Positions 16,440 to 24,685 of a stretch of DNA of 46,152 nt are shown in pieces (the stretch's first letter is position 1; the number at the start of each line of letters is the position of its first letter). The position numbers and the translations under genes are program-made. A model generated the notes under the pieces. That model ran no database searches. It had not been told where the DNA came from and saw only the letters and a list, made by a program, of their open reading frames with translations. Source of the stretch: an uncultured Bacteroidales bacterium (lineage in GTDB: Bacteria; Bacteroidota; Bacteroidia; Bacteroidales; UBA932); contig CASFSL010000023.1 in the NCBI GenBank assembly GCA_949297365.1, positions 1 to 46,152 of the forward strand. The letters run 5' to 3'.

Positions 16440-16446
16440 TACCATC

Positions 16447-16752
16447 ATGGAAGAAACATCTGTCAGCCCCTGGAAAAAGTTCGTCAAAGTCATCACGAAC
16501 AAATACACTATCGTAACCGTCATATTCGCGGTGATCGTTCTCTTTGTGGACCGCAACAATCTCATCCGCTGGGCCGGCGATTATCTGACCGCACTCCGTC
16601 AGGAAAAGGTCATAAGACAGTACAACCGGGACATACAGATGCTTGACGACAAGCTCGACGAGCTGACATCAGACAAAGACTCCCTGGAGAAATTCGCCAG
16701 GGAGCAGTACTATTTCCACAAAAAGGGAGAAGACGTGTTTATTGTCGATTGA
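16447..16752 (+). CDS. FtsB/DivIC-type septum formation protein
   Basis: The 101-residue protein has a short cytoplasmic N-terminus, one membrane segment (about residues 22-37), a coiled coil (about 48-85) and the short conserved tail EKFAREQYYFHKKGEDVF. This is the layout of FtsB/DivIC, which bridges the early and late divisome with FtsL and FtsQ. Its last 14 bases overlap the convergent pth gene. Confidence 0.87.
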   Translation: MEETSVSPWKKFVKVITNKYTIVTVIFAVIVLFVDRNNLIRWAGDYLTALRQEKVIRQYNRDIQMLDDKLDELTSDKDSLEKFAREQYYFHKKGEDVFIVD

Positions 16753-17302
16753 ACTGGGTCATGGTCCGCTCTATGCCGGCCAGACCGAATGACTTGACGG
16801 CCTCCACGGCCCTCTCCCGTATCTCGGGAAGCTGCTTCTCCTCCTCCTCGTCCCATTTGCCCAGGACGAAATCCACCTGCGGGCCGCGTCCCACGTGCGA
16901 GCCGATGCCCACACGCAGCCGGGGATAGTCCTGCGTTCCAAGCATCTCCGCTATGTTGGCCAGGCCGTTATGACCGCCGGCACTTCCGCCCTTACGCATA
17001 CGCATCGTCCCGAACGGCAGGTTCATGTCATCGGCTATCACAAGCAGATTCTCCACCGGGATGTTCTTCTTATCCAGCCAGTACGCAACGGCCTTGCCGC
17101 TCAGGTTCATATAGGTGGAGGGCTTGAGCAGGACAAATGCGCGTCCCTTGAGCCGGATCTCCGCCATATCCCCGTAACGTACTGTCGTAAAAAGAGTATT
17201 GGACGCCTGAGCCCAGGTGTCCAATACCGAAAATCCCATATTGTGGCGGGTACCTTCGTATTCGTACCCTATGTTTCCCAATCCGACTATGAGAAATGTC
17301 AT
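16739..17302 (-). CDS. pth: Peptidyl-tRNA hydrolase
   Basis: The 187-residue enzyme frees tRNA from peptidyl-tRNA that has dropped off the ribosome. Catalytic positions are visible: Asn10 (GLGN), His20 in EGTRHNMG, Asp92 in IADDMNLPFG and Asn112 in GGHNGL. It lies 11 bases downstream of rplY, a conserved pairing in Bacteroidetes and elsewhere. Confidence 0.95.
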   Translation of the reverse strand: MTFLIVGLGNIGYEYEGTRHNMGFSVLDTWAQASNTLFTTVRYGDMAEIRLKGRAFVLLKPSTYMNLSGKAVAYWLDKKNIPVENLLVIADDMNLPFGTMRMRKGGSAGGHNGLANIAEMLGTQDYPRLRVGIGSHVGRGPQVDFVLGKWDEEEEKQLPEIRERAVEAVKSFGLAGIERTMTQFNRQ

Positions 17303-17313
17303 GAGAGGGAATA

Positions 17314-17916
17314 TTACTGAGCGGGTGTAGCCTCGGCGGCAGCCTCTGTATCCTCGGCGGCAGCCATGGCGGCACGGGTGTGCTTAACTGTGCAGACACC
17401 AGTCGTCTTGGGGCTCACTATCTGAACACCTTCAAATGAAAGATCACCGGCTACAATCTGCTTGCCGAGCCTGAGGTTGGTGATGTCGATATCCAGCACA
17501 TCGGGTATCTGATCAGGCAGACCGCTTACTCTGAGCTTACGGGCCTCGATGAGGAGCTTACCGCCGGCCTTCACGCCTGCGCAGTTACCGAATATATTGA
17601 GAGGCACGTCGATGGACACAGGCTTGTCAGCGGAGATGGCCAGAAAATCCACGTGGATGGTGTTGTCTGTGACAGGGTGGAACTGAAGTTCGTGCATAAC
17701 TGCCAGATAGCTCTTACCGTCGATGTCAAGGTCAACGATGTAGCTGTTAGGTGTGTGTGTCAGAGCCTTGAGATCCCTTGCGTCAACCGAGAAGAGAACA
17801 TTCTCGATGCCGTTTCCGTAAAGTACGCAGGGCACATGACCCTCTCTTCTGATGCTCTTGATCGATGATTTACGGCCTTTCTCTCTTGCCGTACCGTGTA
17901 ATGTAATGTGTTTCAT
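17314..17916 (-). CDS. rplY: Ribosomal protein bL25 (Ctc type)
   Basis: The 200-residue protein binds 5S rRNA in the 50S subunit. It has the L25 N-terminal domain (REKGRKSSIKSIRREGHVPCVLYG) and the Ctc-type C-terminal beta domain, and ends in an Ala/Glu-rich tail. The start at 17916 (MKHITLHG) fits the family; the frame open to 18036 runs through the promoter. Its leader carries two tandem hairpins. Confidence 0.94.
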   Translation of the reverse strand: MKHITLHGTAREKGRKSSIKSIRREGHVPCVLYGNGIENVLFSVDARDLKALTHTPNSYIVDLDIDGKSYLAVMHELQFHPVTDNTIHVDFLAISADKPVSIDVPLNIFGNCAGVKAGGKLLIEARKLRVSGLPDQIPDVLDIDITNLRLGKQIVAGDLSFEGVQIVSPKTTGVCTVKHTRAAMAAAEDTEAAAEATPAQ

Positions 17917-17942
17917 GATGTTTGTTAAAAATGTGTTACTCA

Positions 17943-17989
17943 GTCCGGGCTTTCCGGACCCCATTGCACCAAAAAGGCTCAGCTTTTTG
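17943..17989 (-). promoter_or_regulatory. Two-hairpin leader of rplY
   Basis: Between the promoter and the L25 start the transcript can form CAAAAAG/CTTTTTG (17970-17976, 17983-17989, 6-base loop) and GTCCGG/CCGGAC (17943-17948, 17954-17959, 5-base loop). Ribosomal protein leaders are often autoregulatory, but this one is not a known motif to me. Confidence 0.45.
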
Positions 17990-17995
17990 AGTGCG

Positions 17996-18003
17996 CAAAA
18001 GTA
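17996..18003 (-). promoter_or_regulatory. -7 box of the rplY-pth operon
   Basis: TACTTTTG on the minus strand matches TAnnTTTG, with a TTGC 19 bases upstream as a partial -33 element. The transcript would begin near 17990, at the foot of the first leader hairpin. Confidence 0.6.
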
Positions 18004-18083
18004 GTCTTTTTTATTTAACTCAGCAATATTTGGCAAATATTTTGTATCTTAGGGGACTGAATTAACAACTAAAAACCCTTATT

Positions 18084-18644
18084 ATGGAAAAGAAATGGAG
18101 ATGCACCGTATGCGGTTATGTGCACACAGGAGACAATCCTCCTGAGAGATGCCCTCTTTGCAAGGCTCCCGCAAGCAAATTCGTAGAGATAAAGGAAGAG
18201 GCCGGCGAGATTTCGTGGGCCGACGGACATACACTTGGAGTAGCCAAAGGCTGTGACAAGGAGATCTGGGAAGGACTCCAGACTCACTTCGCCGGAGAAT
18301 GTTCCGAAGTAGGCATGTACATCGCCATGAGCCGTCAGGCCGACAGAGAAGGTTATCCCGAGATTGCCGAGGCTTACCGCCGCATCGCATACGAGGAGGC
18401 CGACCACGCCGCAAGATTCGCAGAACTCCTCGGAGAAGTGGTTTGGGACACCAAGACCAACCTCGAAAAGAGAATGCACGCAGAAGCCGATGCCTGCGCC
18501 GACAAGAAACGCATCGCCACCCGCGCCAAGGAACTCAACTACGACGCCATCCATGACACAGTTCACGAGATGTGCAAGGACGAGGCCCGTCACGGACAGG
18601 CATTCGAGGGACTCTACAGGAGATTCTTCGGGGAAAAGAAGTAA
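18084..18644 (+). CDS. Reverse rubrerythrin (NADH peroxidase type)
   Basis: The 186-residue protein has a rubredoxin-like FeS4 domain at the N-terminus (C7-x2-C10 and C23-x2-C26) followed by a ferritin-like di-iron domain with Glu/His ligand motifs ([27 protein letters not shown]). The domain order is reversed compared with classical rubrerythrin. Such enzymes reduce hydrogen peroxide in anaerobes. It is monocistronic; its stop abuts the end of the convergent clostripain-like gene with no spacer. Confidence 0.92.
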   Translation: MEKKWRCTVCGYVHTGDNPPERCPLCKAPASKFVEIKEEAGEISWADGHTLGVAKGCDKEIWEGLQTHFAGECSEVGMYIAMSRQADREGYPEIAEAYRRIAYEEADHAARFAELLGEVVWDTKTNLEKRMHAEADACADKKRIATRAKELNYDAIHDTVHEMCKDEARHGQAFEGLYRRFFGEKK

Positions 18645-19904
18645 TTACTCGACCATCATTACCGCCTTATTCCAGGCGAGGGTCCTGTAATACTCATCGA
18701 GAACGGGATTTTCGGGATTCGGTATGTATGTACTGAGTCCCGAAAACTTTTTTATAGAGAACTGGGAATACCCGCCCAGCACAAACTCGTCGGTATTGTC
18801 CTTATATACCACCGCAGCATCAAGAGCATCTCTGAACACCTTATACATACGCTCCCGCCTCTCTGCGACCGCGCCGTCCACCGGCACACTGTCTCTGCCG
18901 GCCACAGCGCTGTCCGTCTCCGTCAGCTGTCCGACAAAGTCCCCCAGGTCATAGAACCAGTGACGGTCCATCCTGAAATACCCCTGCACAGAATCCATAT
19001 CCAGCTTCCGTATGAAGTCCCGCTCATAGGCAAAAACATCGCGGCACGCATCGGCAAGAGTTACCAGAGAACGGGTGTTCACCAAGGCAATAGTAGCTCC
19101 GTCATCCTCATAATGCTCCTTGTAGAGCCGGCAGGCATTCCTCAACCCTGCCTCTCCACGGAAGAGCTCTCCGACCACTTCCCTGTACGGAAAACCGTTG
19201 GCCAGAATCTCAGCAGCGGAGCCTATGAAATAGTCGCATTTGTTTCTGAGTTCGTACGCCACTTCCACACCGCCCATGAGACAGGCATCCATAAGGATGA
19301 ATGAATAATGCCCCGGCAAGGCTCTGACCAGATCCCTTATATCCATCTCGGCACCGTCATCAGTGCCGAAAGACTTGACCAAGTGCGCATAGGGATCCTC
19401 TACATGATACGGGGCCGCCGCGGCTCCGTCCTGGGAAGAGTATACCGGGTCGCTGTAATACCCTTCCGGAAGCCATCCGGTACCATGAGACCACAGCACC
19501 AGCCCGGTCTCATCAGACGGGAACAGCGTAGCGACATCTGAAAGAACCGTCCTCATCACTGAGTCAGAGCACGAGTTCCATTCCTCATAGACTCTGAGCG
19601 TCTCTTCCGTAACTGTTCCGAAACGGTCCTTGCTCAGACGCATCAGCCTCGGTTCTTCTCCGGCTATATCCGCATATACCAGCAATACATTTCCCGACCC
19701 GCCGTCAAAATAGGACGGCACCTCGCCCTGCTTCATATCCTCTATATTCTTTCTTGCAAAGGAGGCCAGATTATTGTCAGCCGCCATATATACCAGCACA
19801 GTCCGGTCCACATCCATGCTCATGCCGTCATACTCCATATTGCTGCATGAAACAGCCGGCAGCAGAACAGCCAACAGCACAATATATTTTAATACACTTC
19901 TCAT
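18645..19904 (-). CDS. Clostripain-like (C11) cysteine peptidase lipoprotein
   Basis: The 419-residue protein has a lipobox with Cys20 and the C11 fold. The catalytic pair is His140 in LWSHGTGW and Cys208 in MDACLMGG, each after a hydrophobic strand. An early VLVYMAADNNL is also typical. C11 peptidases cleave after Arg or Lys; in gut Bacteroidetes they are surface or periplasmic and some activate toxins. The substrate here is unknown. Confidence 0.9.
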   Translation of the reverse strand: MRSVLKYIVLLAVLLPAVSCSNMEYDGMSMDVDRTVLVYMAADNNLASFARKNIEDMKQGEVPSYFDGGSGNVLLVYADIAGEEPRLMRLSKDRFGTVTEETLRVYEEWNSCSDSVMRTVLSDVATLFPSDETGLVLWSHGTGWLPEGYYSDPVYSSQDGAAAAPYHVEDPYAHLVKSFGTDDGAEMDIRDLVRALPGHYSFILMDACLMGGVEVAYELRNKCDYFIGSAAEILANGFPYREVVGELFRGEAGLRNACRLYKEHYEDDGATIALVNTRSLVTLADACRDVFAYERDFIRKLDMDSVQGYFRMDRHWFYDLGDFVGQLTETDSAVAGRDSVPVDGAVAERRERMYKVFRDALDAAVVYKDNTDEFVLGGYSQFSIKKFSGLSTYIPNPENPVLDEYYRTLAWNKAVMMVE

Positions 19905-19923
19905 TCTTTTTCCTTTTATAAGA

Positions 19924-19951
19924 CAAATATAGAATTTATTTGTTATTTTTG
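19924..19951. promoter_or_regulatory. Divergent -7 boxes (clostripain-like / YtxH operon)
   Basis: TATATTTG on the minus strand (19931-19924) and TATTTTTG on the plus strand (19944-19951) face away from each other in the 68-base gap. No clear -33 elements are seen. Confidence 0.5.
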
Positions 19952-19972
19952 TACCTTATTAAAATCATCTTT

Positions 19973-20176
19973 ATGAAAGCAGACAGTTTATTCACATTTC
20001 TCGGCGGCGCACTCGTAGGAGCGGCCGTGGCCATTCTGTTCGCCCCCGAATCCGGAGACGAGACCCGCAGAAAGATCAAGGATTCCTTTGACAAGGAGTA
20101 CCAGAACCTCAAGGAGAAGATCAACCGCCTGAAAACGCCTGAGGACATGCCTGAACAGGCATCCGAGAACGAGTAA
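19973..20176 (+). CDS. YtxH-domain small envelope protein
   Basis: The 67-residue protein has one glycine-rich membrane segment (FLGGALVGAAVAILFAPESG) followed by a charged amphipathic tail (DETRRKIKDSFDKEYQNLKEK). The APxxGxxxR pattern after the membrane helix is the YtxH hallmark. It opens a three-gene unit with a holin-like protein and an 87-residue protein. YtxH proteins are linked to envelope stress, but no mechanism is known. The start was set at ATG 19973, below the -7 box. Confidence 0.82.
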   Translation: MKADSLFTFLGGALVGAAVAILFAPESGDETRRKIKDSFDKEYQNLKEKINRLKTPEDMPEQASENE

Positions 20177-20187
20177 TCCCGAACGGA

Positions 20188-20559
20188 ATGGAAGAGCAGA
20201 ACTCCAACCCGCTGGGAGATCTCTTCTCCTCGATCAAGCACTATGTAGACCTGAGGATTGACGAGATCAAACTGACACTGGCTGAGAATATGGCAAAGAT
20301 TCTCAGCCGGGTGATTTTTTTCCTGCTGCTGTTCATCCTCATCGGCATCGTCCTCGGGATCACGGCGGCAGCACTCAGTTCCTGGTTCGCAGTACTGGTC
20401 GGCAACAAGACCGCAGGACTGCTGATAACGGCAGGCCTGTTTATCATCGTCATCCTGTGTCTTTTTATTTTCAAGGACAGATTCCTGATAAACAGCACAC
20501 TCAGGATGTTTTTACGAATGTTTTTCGAAGACAGGAAAAATGGAAAAGGACAGGATTGA
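20188..20559 (+). CDS. Holin-X-like (Phage_holin_3_6 type) membrane protein
   Basis: The 123-residue protein has an amphipathic N-terminal helix (HYVDLRIDEIKLTLAE), two long membrane segments (about 42-65 and 78-98) and a charged tail. This matches the chromosomal 'phage holin family' proteins, which in Bacteroidetes are not part of prophages. Its neighbours support a housekeeping envelope function. It overlaps the next gene by 20 bases. Confidence 0.78.
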   Translation: MEEQNSNPLGDLFSSIKHYVDLRIDEIKLTLAENMAKILSRVIFFLLLFILIGIVLGITAAALSSWFAVLVGNKTAGLLITAGLFIIVILCLFIFKDRFLINSTLRMFLRMFFEDRKNGKGQD

Positions 20560-20803
20560 CTATCGTAACATAAGGACGCTGCAGGAGCTGCAGTACCACA
20601 GGCGGCTCCTGTCTTCCCGTATTGACCACCAGGAGATAATGGTCATGTATAAACTACGCTGTGTATGGGAGTTCATCTCGCCTTCCAACCTCTTCAACAT
20701 GGGCTGCAGGGCCATTGCCTCATACAGCCCGTCATTCAGTTTTTTATACCGGTCGGTGGAGTTTCTGAGAGGATTCATAAAGAGACGCAGGGTTTCGGAC
20801 TGA
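20540..20803 (+). CDS. Small conserved protein of the YtxH-holin unit
   Basis: The 87-residue product has a polar, helical N-terminal half (TLQELQYHRRLLSSRI) and a less polar C-terminal half ending in a basic RGFIKRRRVSD. I recognise no domain. The tight overlap with the holin-like gene and the spacing of 13 bases to trkA place it firmly in the operon. Confidence 0.65.
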   Translation: MEKDRIDYRNIRTLQELQYHRRLLSSRIDHQEIMVMYKLRCVWEFISPSNLFNMGCRAIASYSPSFSFLYRSVEFLRGFIKRRRVSD

Positions 20804-20816
20804 TAATATCCCGTAC

Positions 20817-22163
20817 ATGAGAATAATCGTCGCAGGAGCAGGAGAGATAGGCAGTCATCTGGCCAAGATGCTGAGCATGGAGTATCATGAGATAACCGTG
20901 ATCAGCCCTGACGAGGAGAGCCTTGAGAAAATCAGCGGAGAATCTGACATCATAACCGTCGAGGGCATATCCTCCTCCATTGAGACCCTCCAGAAAGCAG
21001 GGATAGAAAACGCGGATCTGTTCATAGCGGTCAATCCCGACTCTGAGCAGGACATCAACATCGTGTCGTCCATTCTGGCCAAGAAGCTTGGGGCAAAGAA
21101 AGTGACAGCCCGTATCAACAGCGAGGAATACCAGAAAAACGAGAACCGCATACTGTTCACGGACCTGGGCATCGACTCTCTGTTCTACCCAGAGAAGATT
21201 GCCGCTACCGAGATCGTGAACCTTCTGAAGCAGAACACGGCTTCCGAGTTCATGAACTACTCCCACGGCAAGCTGCAGCTGATCGTCTACAAGCTTGAAG
21301 AATGCTCTCCCATGGTGGACCGGACTGTGGCCGAACTGCGTGAGAGGACCCAGAACCTGTTCCGGTCCGTCGCCATATCCAGGGACAACAGGACCATCAT
21401 ACCCAAAAGCGCCACACGCTTCAAGGTCGGAGACATCGTATATCTGGTCTCCAAGAAGGAGGGGATGGAACAGGCCCTGTCGCTCTCGGGCAAGTCCAAG
21501 GTTTCCGTACGGAATCTGATGATACTGGGCGGCGGCCGCATCGGGGAGATGGTGGCCAGGGCCATGGAAAAGCAGGTGGAGAACATAAAACTGATAGACA
21601 TTGACCCCGAGAGATGCGTACACCTGTCAGAAGTGCTGGACAAGACCCTGGTCATCAACGGGGACGGACGCAACTCCGATCTTCTGCTGGAAGAGGGGAT
21701 AAAGGATATGGAAGCGTTCATCGCCGTCACAAGCAGTTCCGAGACCAACATCCTATCGTGTGTAGTAGCAAAGAGAATGGGCATATCCAAGGTCATCGCC
21801 GAAGTGGAGAACTTCGAGTACATAAAGCTGGCAGAGGAGATGGGCGTGGACTCAGTCATCAACAAGAAGCTGATCACAGCGGGCAAGATATTCCGCTTCA
21901 CCCTCTCCAACAAGGTGCGCTCCATCAAGGTCCTCAACGGTACCGACGCCGTTGTCCTGGAATTCATAGTAAATACAAACAGCAAGATAACCACAGGAAA
22001 ACTGAAAGACCTCCATTTCCCCGAGGAAGCCATAATAGGCGGTTTCGTCAGGGGTAATGAGAGCTTTATCGCTGACAGCGAGAGCACTATCCGGCCCTAC
22101 GACCAGGTAGTGGTATTCGCCAATCCTGAGGCTGTGGATAAAGTTGACAAATTCTTTTTATAA
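20817..22163 (+). CDS. trkA: Trk potassium uptake regulator TrkA
   Basis: The 448-residue peripheral protein binds NAD(H) and gates the TrkH/TrkG channel. It has two RCK_N/RCK_C repeats, with glycine motifs GAGEIGSHLA (from residue 7) and GGGRIGEMVA (about residue 238). A trkH gene is not in the window, so its partner is encoded elsewhere. It sits 17 bases upstream of aspA. Confidence 0.94.
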   Translation: MRIIVAGAGEIGSHLAKMLSMEYHEITVISPDEESLEKISGESDIITVEGISSSIETLQKAGIENADLFIAVNPDSEQDINIVSSILAKKLGAKKVTARINSEEYQKNENRILFTDLGIDSLFYPEKIAATEIVNLLKQNTASEFMNYSHGKLQLIVYKLEECSPMVDRTVAELRERTQNLFRSVAISRDNRTIIPKSATRFKVGDIVYLVSKKEGMEQALSLSGKSKVSVRNLMILGGGRIGEMVARAMEKQVENIKLIDIDPERCVHLSEVLDKTLVINGDGRNSDLLLEEGIKDMEAFIAVTSSSETNILSCVVAKRMGISKVIAEVENFEYIKLAEEMGVDSVINKKLITAGKIFRFTLSNKVRSIKVLNGTDAVVLEFIVNTNSKITTGKLKDLHFPEEAIIGGFVRGNESFIADSESTIRPYDQVVVFANPEAVDKVDKFFL

Positions 22164-22180
22164 ATTTTAAATATTTTAAA

Positions 22181-23626
22181 ATGATACAGTTTAAATTTCC
22201 CGTATCCGGCAAGACCAGAACAGAACACGACCTGCTCGGATACAAAGAAGTGCCCGAGGAGGCTCTCTTCGGCATCCAGACACTGAGGTGCATTGAGAAC
22301 TTCAATATCAGTAATTATCACCTCTGCGACTACCCTGAGTTCATCAAGGCTTTCGGTATCGTGAAGATGGCCGCCATCAAGGCCAACCACAAACTGGGCC
22401 TCGTATCCGATGAGGTATGCGACGCCGTAGTAAAGGCCTGCCAGGAGCTCATCGACGGCAAGCATCTGGAGTTCTTCCCCATCGACATGATGCAGGGAGG
22501 TGCCGGCACCAGCATGAACATGAATGCCAATGAGGTGATCGCCAACCGCGCCCTGGAGATCATGGGACATAAGAGAGGCGAGTATCAGTACTGCCACCCC
22601 AACGACCATGTCAACATGGCCCAGTCCACCAACGACGCTTATCCCAGCGCCATGCATCTCGGACTGTACTTCATCAACGAAAGCGTGCAGGCAAGCCTGA
22701 AAGAGCTCATCAAGGCCTTTGACGACAAGAAGAAAGCCTTTGCCAACATCATCAAGATGGGACGTACCCAGCTGCAGGACGCTGTGCCCATGACTCTCGG
22801 ACAGTCATTCGGTGCCTTCGCCGACGCCATGAAGCACGAGGCCGCAAGACTTCAGAGGGCCGCTGACGAGTTCCTCTACACCAACATGGGCGCCACCGCC
22901 ATCGGAACCGGAATCACAGCCGAGCCCGGCTACGCAAAATACTGCACCGAGTATCTCCGCGAGATATCCGGCCTGGACATCAAGCTCTCACGCAACCTGA
23001 TAGAGGCCACACACGACACATCCTGCATGGTAGCTTACTCTTCAGCCCTGAAATCCATCGCCATCAGACTGTCGAAGATATGCAACGACCTCAGACTTAT
23101 GTCCTCCGGCCCCCGCACCGGTATCGAGGAGATCAAACTGCCTCCCAAGCAGCCCGGTTCGTCCATTATGCCCGGTAAGGTCAATCCCGTCATCCCCGAG
23201 GTAGTCAACCAGATCTGCTTCAAGGTTATCGGCAATGACTTTGCAGTGACCATGGCTTCCGAGGCCGCACAGCTCGAGCTCAACGTGATGGAGCCCGTGA
23301 TGGTCGAGTCTCTCGTAGAGTCCGCCACATGGATGAGCCGTGCCTTCAGCACCCTCCGCATCGAATGTATCGAGGGCATCGAGGCCAACAGGAAGCACTG
23401 CGAAGAGCAGGTTAAGCACAGCATCGGCATCGTGACAGCTCTCAAGCCCTACATCGGATACTCCAACTGCACCGAGATCGCAAAGGAAGCACTGGAGAGC
23501 GGAAAGAGCGTCTACGACCTCGTTCTGGAACGCAACCTGCTGTCCAAAAAGCAGCTTGACGTGATACTCAATCCCAAGAACATGATTCATCCGAGCATGA
23601 TCGAGGAGATTCAGCCCAAAGAATAA
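22181..23626 (+). CDS. aspA: Aspartate ammonia-lyase
   Basis: The 481-residue enzyme converts aspartate to fumarate and ammonia, feeding fumarate respiration or nitrogen use. The start TRTEHDLLGYKEVPEEALFG, the motif MNMNANEVIANRALE and the superfamily loop GSSIMPGKVNP (about residues 326-336) are all present. The sequence suits aspartase better than fumarase C, which has a different N-terminal signature. A strong terminator follows. Confidence 0.93.
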   Translation: MIQFKFPVSGKTRTEHDLLGYKEVPEEALFGIQTLRCIENFNISNYHLCDYPEFIKAFGIVKMAAIKANHKLGLVSDEVCDAVVKACQELIDGKHLEFFPIDMMQGGAGTSMNMNANEVIANRALEIMGHKRGEYQYCHPNDHVNMAQSTNDAYPSAMHLGLYFINESVQASLKELIKAFDDKKKAFANIIKMGRTQLQDAVPMTLGQSFGAFADAMKHEAARLQRAADEFLYTNMGATAIGTGITAEPGYAKYCTEYLREISGLDIKLSRNLIEATHDTSCMVAYSSALKSIAIRLSKICNDLRLMSSGPRTGIEEIKLPPKQPGSSIMPGKVNPVIPEVVNQICFKVIGNDFAVTMASEAAQLELNVMEPVMVESLVESATWMSRAFSTLRIECIEGIEANRKHCEEQVKHSIGIVTALKPYIGYSNCTEIAKEALESGKSVYDLVLERNLLSKKQLDVILNPKNMIHPSMIEEIQPKE

Positions 23627-23650
23627 CGACTGATTCTAATATATACAGAG

Positions 23651-23678
23651 AAGTCCCGCCGCGACGGGACTTTTTTTA
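23651..23678. terminator. Rho-independent terminator after aspA
   Basis: AGTCCCG (23652-23658) pairs with CGGGACT (23665-23671) around a 6-base loop, followed on the plus strand by a run of seven T. Confidence 0.9.
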
Positions 23679-23686
23679 TTACACCA

Positions 23687-24649
23687 TTAATAAATAAGTT
23701 CAAAATTATCCACCCAGAACGTATTGCCCAGGCCGCCGTAAAAAGCCTCCCCGCAACTGGAGGACACCCATATTATAATATGTGTAGGCTCCTCGTCAGC
23801 CTCAGCCCAGCCATTCTCCTGTATGGGCACTATGTCACCTTTACTGTTCCGGCAGTAATAGACTATATCCTTGTTCTTGAGATCCATATCCGGCAAAAAA
23901 TCAGGCTCCGAGGAGATATCTCCGTACCTTATCGGAAGTGTCTCCCCGTTAATCCACTCCGGCTGGTCCTCGGTAAAGAGCTTGAAAGCCGTCCCTACCC
24001 TCTTGGCAATCACGTTGCCGTCCGCGTCTTCCGTCCTACGCTGCAGATACACCGCTATGAAAGCATAGTCGGCGCCTCCCAGTCTCTTCTTAGGCGAGAA
24101 GCCAGTGCTCCTGACGACAGGTTTGCCGACTTCCGCCTTGTAGTCATACCGGACAGCGGAAGGCCGTCCCGTAAACGGGATACCGCAGTCCATCTTGGAA
24201 TAAGCCCCCTTGGTGTCCCGGATAGGTTCATGGAAATACCCCGAAAGTATCGTTCCCTGCACCAGCACCTCCATATCTATGATGCCCAGCACCCTGACCT
24301 TCTCCATCACAACTGACAGCCTGGCGCAGTATCCGTCACCTCTGCGCTCCGGGAAGACAGAATTGCTGCCCTTGACGATACCCATTACGTTGGCCATGAT
24401 ATTGCACGGAGCGAACACATCCTCCTCTCTTTGGACAAAGGGTGTCTGTCCCGTTATAGTATCTCCCTCCGAAAGCTTGTATATGGTCTTTATGTTGCCG
24501 CCTATGATGCCGGACTCCTTGATCTGCATCACCCGCCAGTGATCAAACTTCCCCTTTTCATTAAAAAGAGAATCCGTATATGAAGATGCCTGTACCGGGA
24601 CCGAGACAAATAGAGGCAGAAGAAGTCCCAATATTCTAAATCTTTTCAT
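23687..24649 (-). CDS. PCMD-domain secreted protein
   Basis: The 320-residue protein has a signal peptide (LLLPLFVSVPVQASS) and the PCMD plan: GDGYCARLSVV, a segment LVQGTILSGYF, the motif GIPFTGRPSAVRYDYK and a C-terminal WVDNFELIY strand. PCMD means 'putative carbohydrate metabolism domain'; members are exported, and their role in glycan use is inferred from gene context in Bacteroidetes. No SusC/D genes are near. The start at 24649 (MKRFRIL) leaves out four upstream codons. Confidence 0.83.
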   Translation of the reverse strand: MKRFRILGLLLPLFVSVPVQASSYTDSLFNEKGKFDHWRVMQIKESGIIGGNIKTIYKLSEGDTITGQTPFVQREEDVFAPCNIMANVMGIVKGSNSVFPERRGDGYCARLSVVMEKVRVLGIIDMEVLVQGTILSGYFHEPIRDTKGAYSKMDCGIPFTGRPSAVRYDYKAEVGKPVVRSTGFSPKKRLGGADYAFIAVYLQRRTEDADGNVIAKRVGTAFKLFTEDQPEWINGETLPIRYGDISSEPDFLPDMDLKNKDIVYYCRNSKGDIVPIQENGWAEADEEPTHIIIWVSSSCGEAFYGGLGNTFWVDNFELIY

Positions 24650-24685
24650 ATTTTTGTACAAACTTTGACTGGCAAATTTAGAAAA

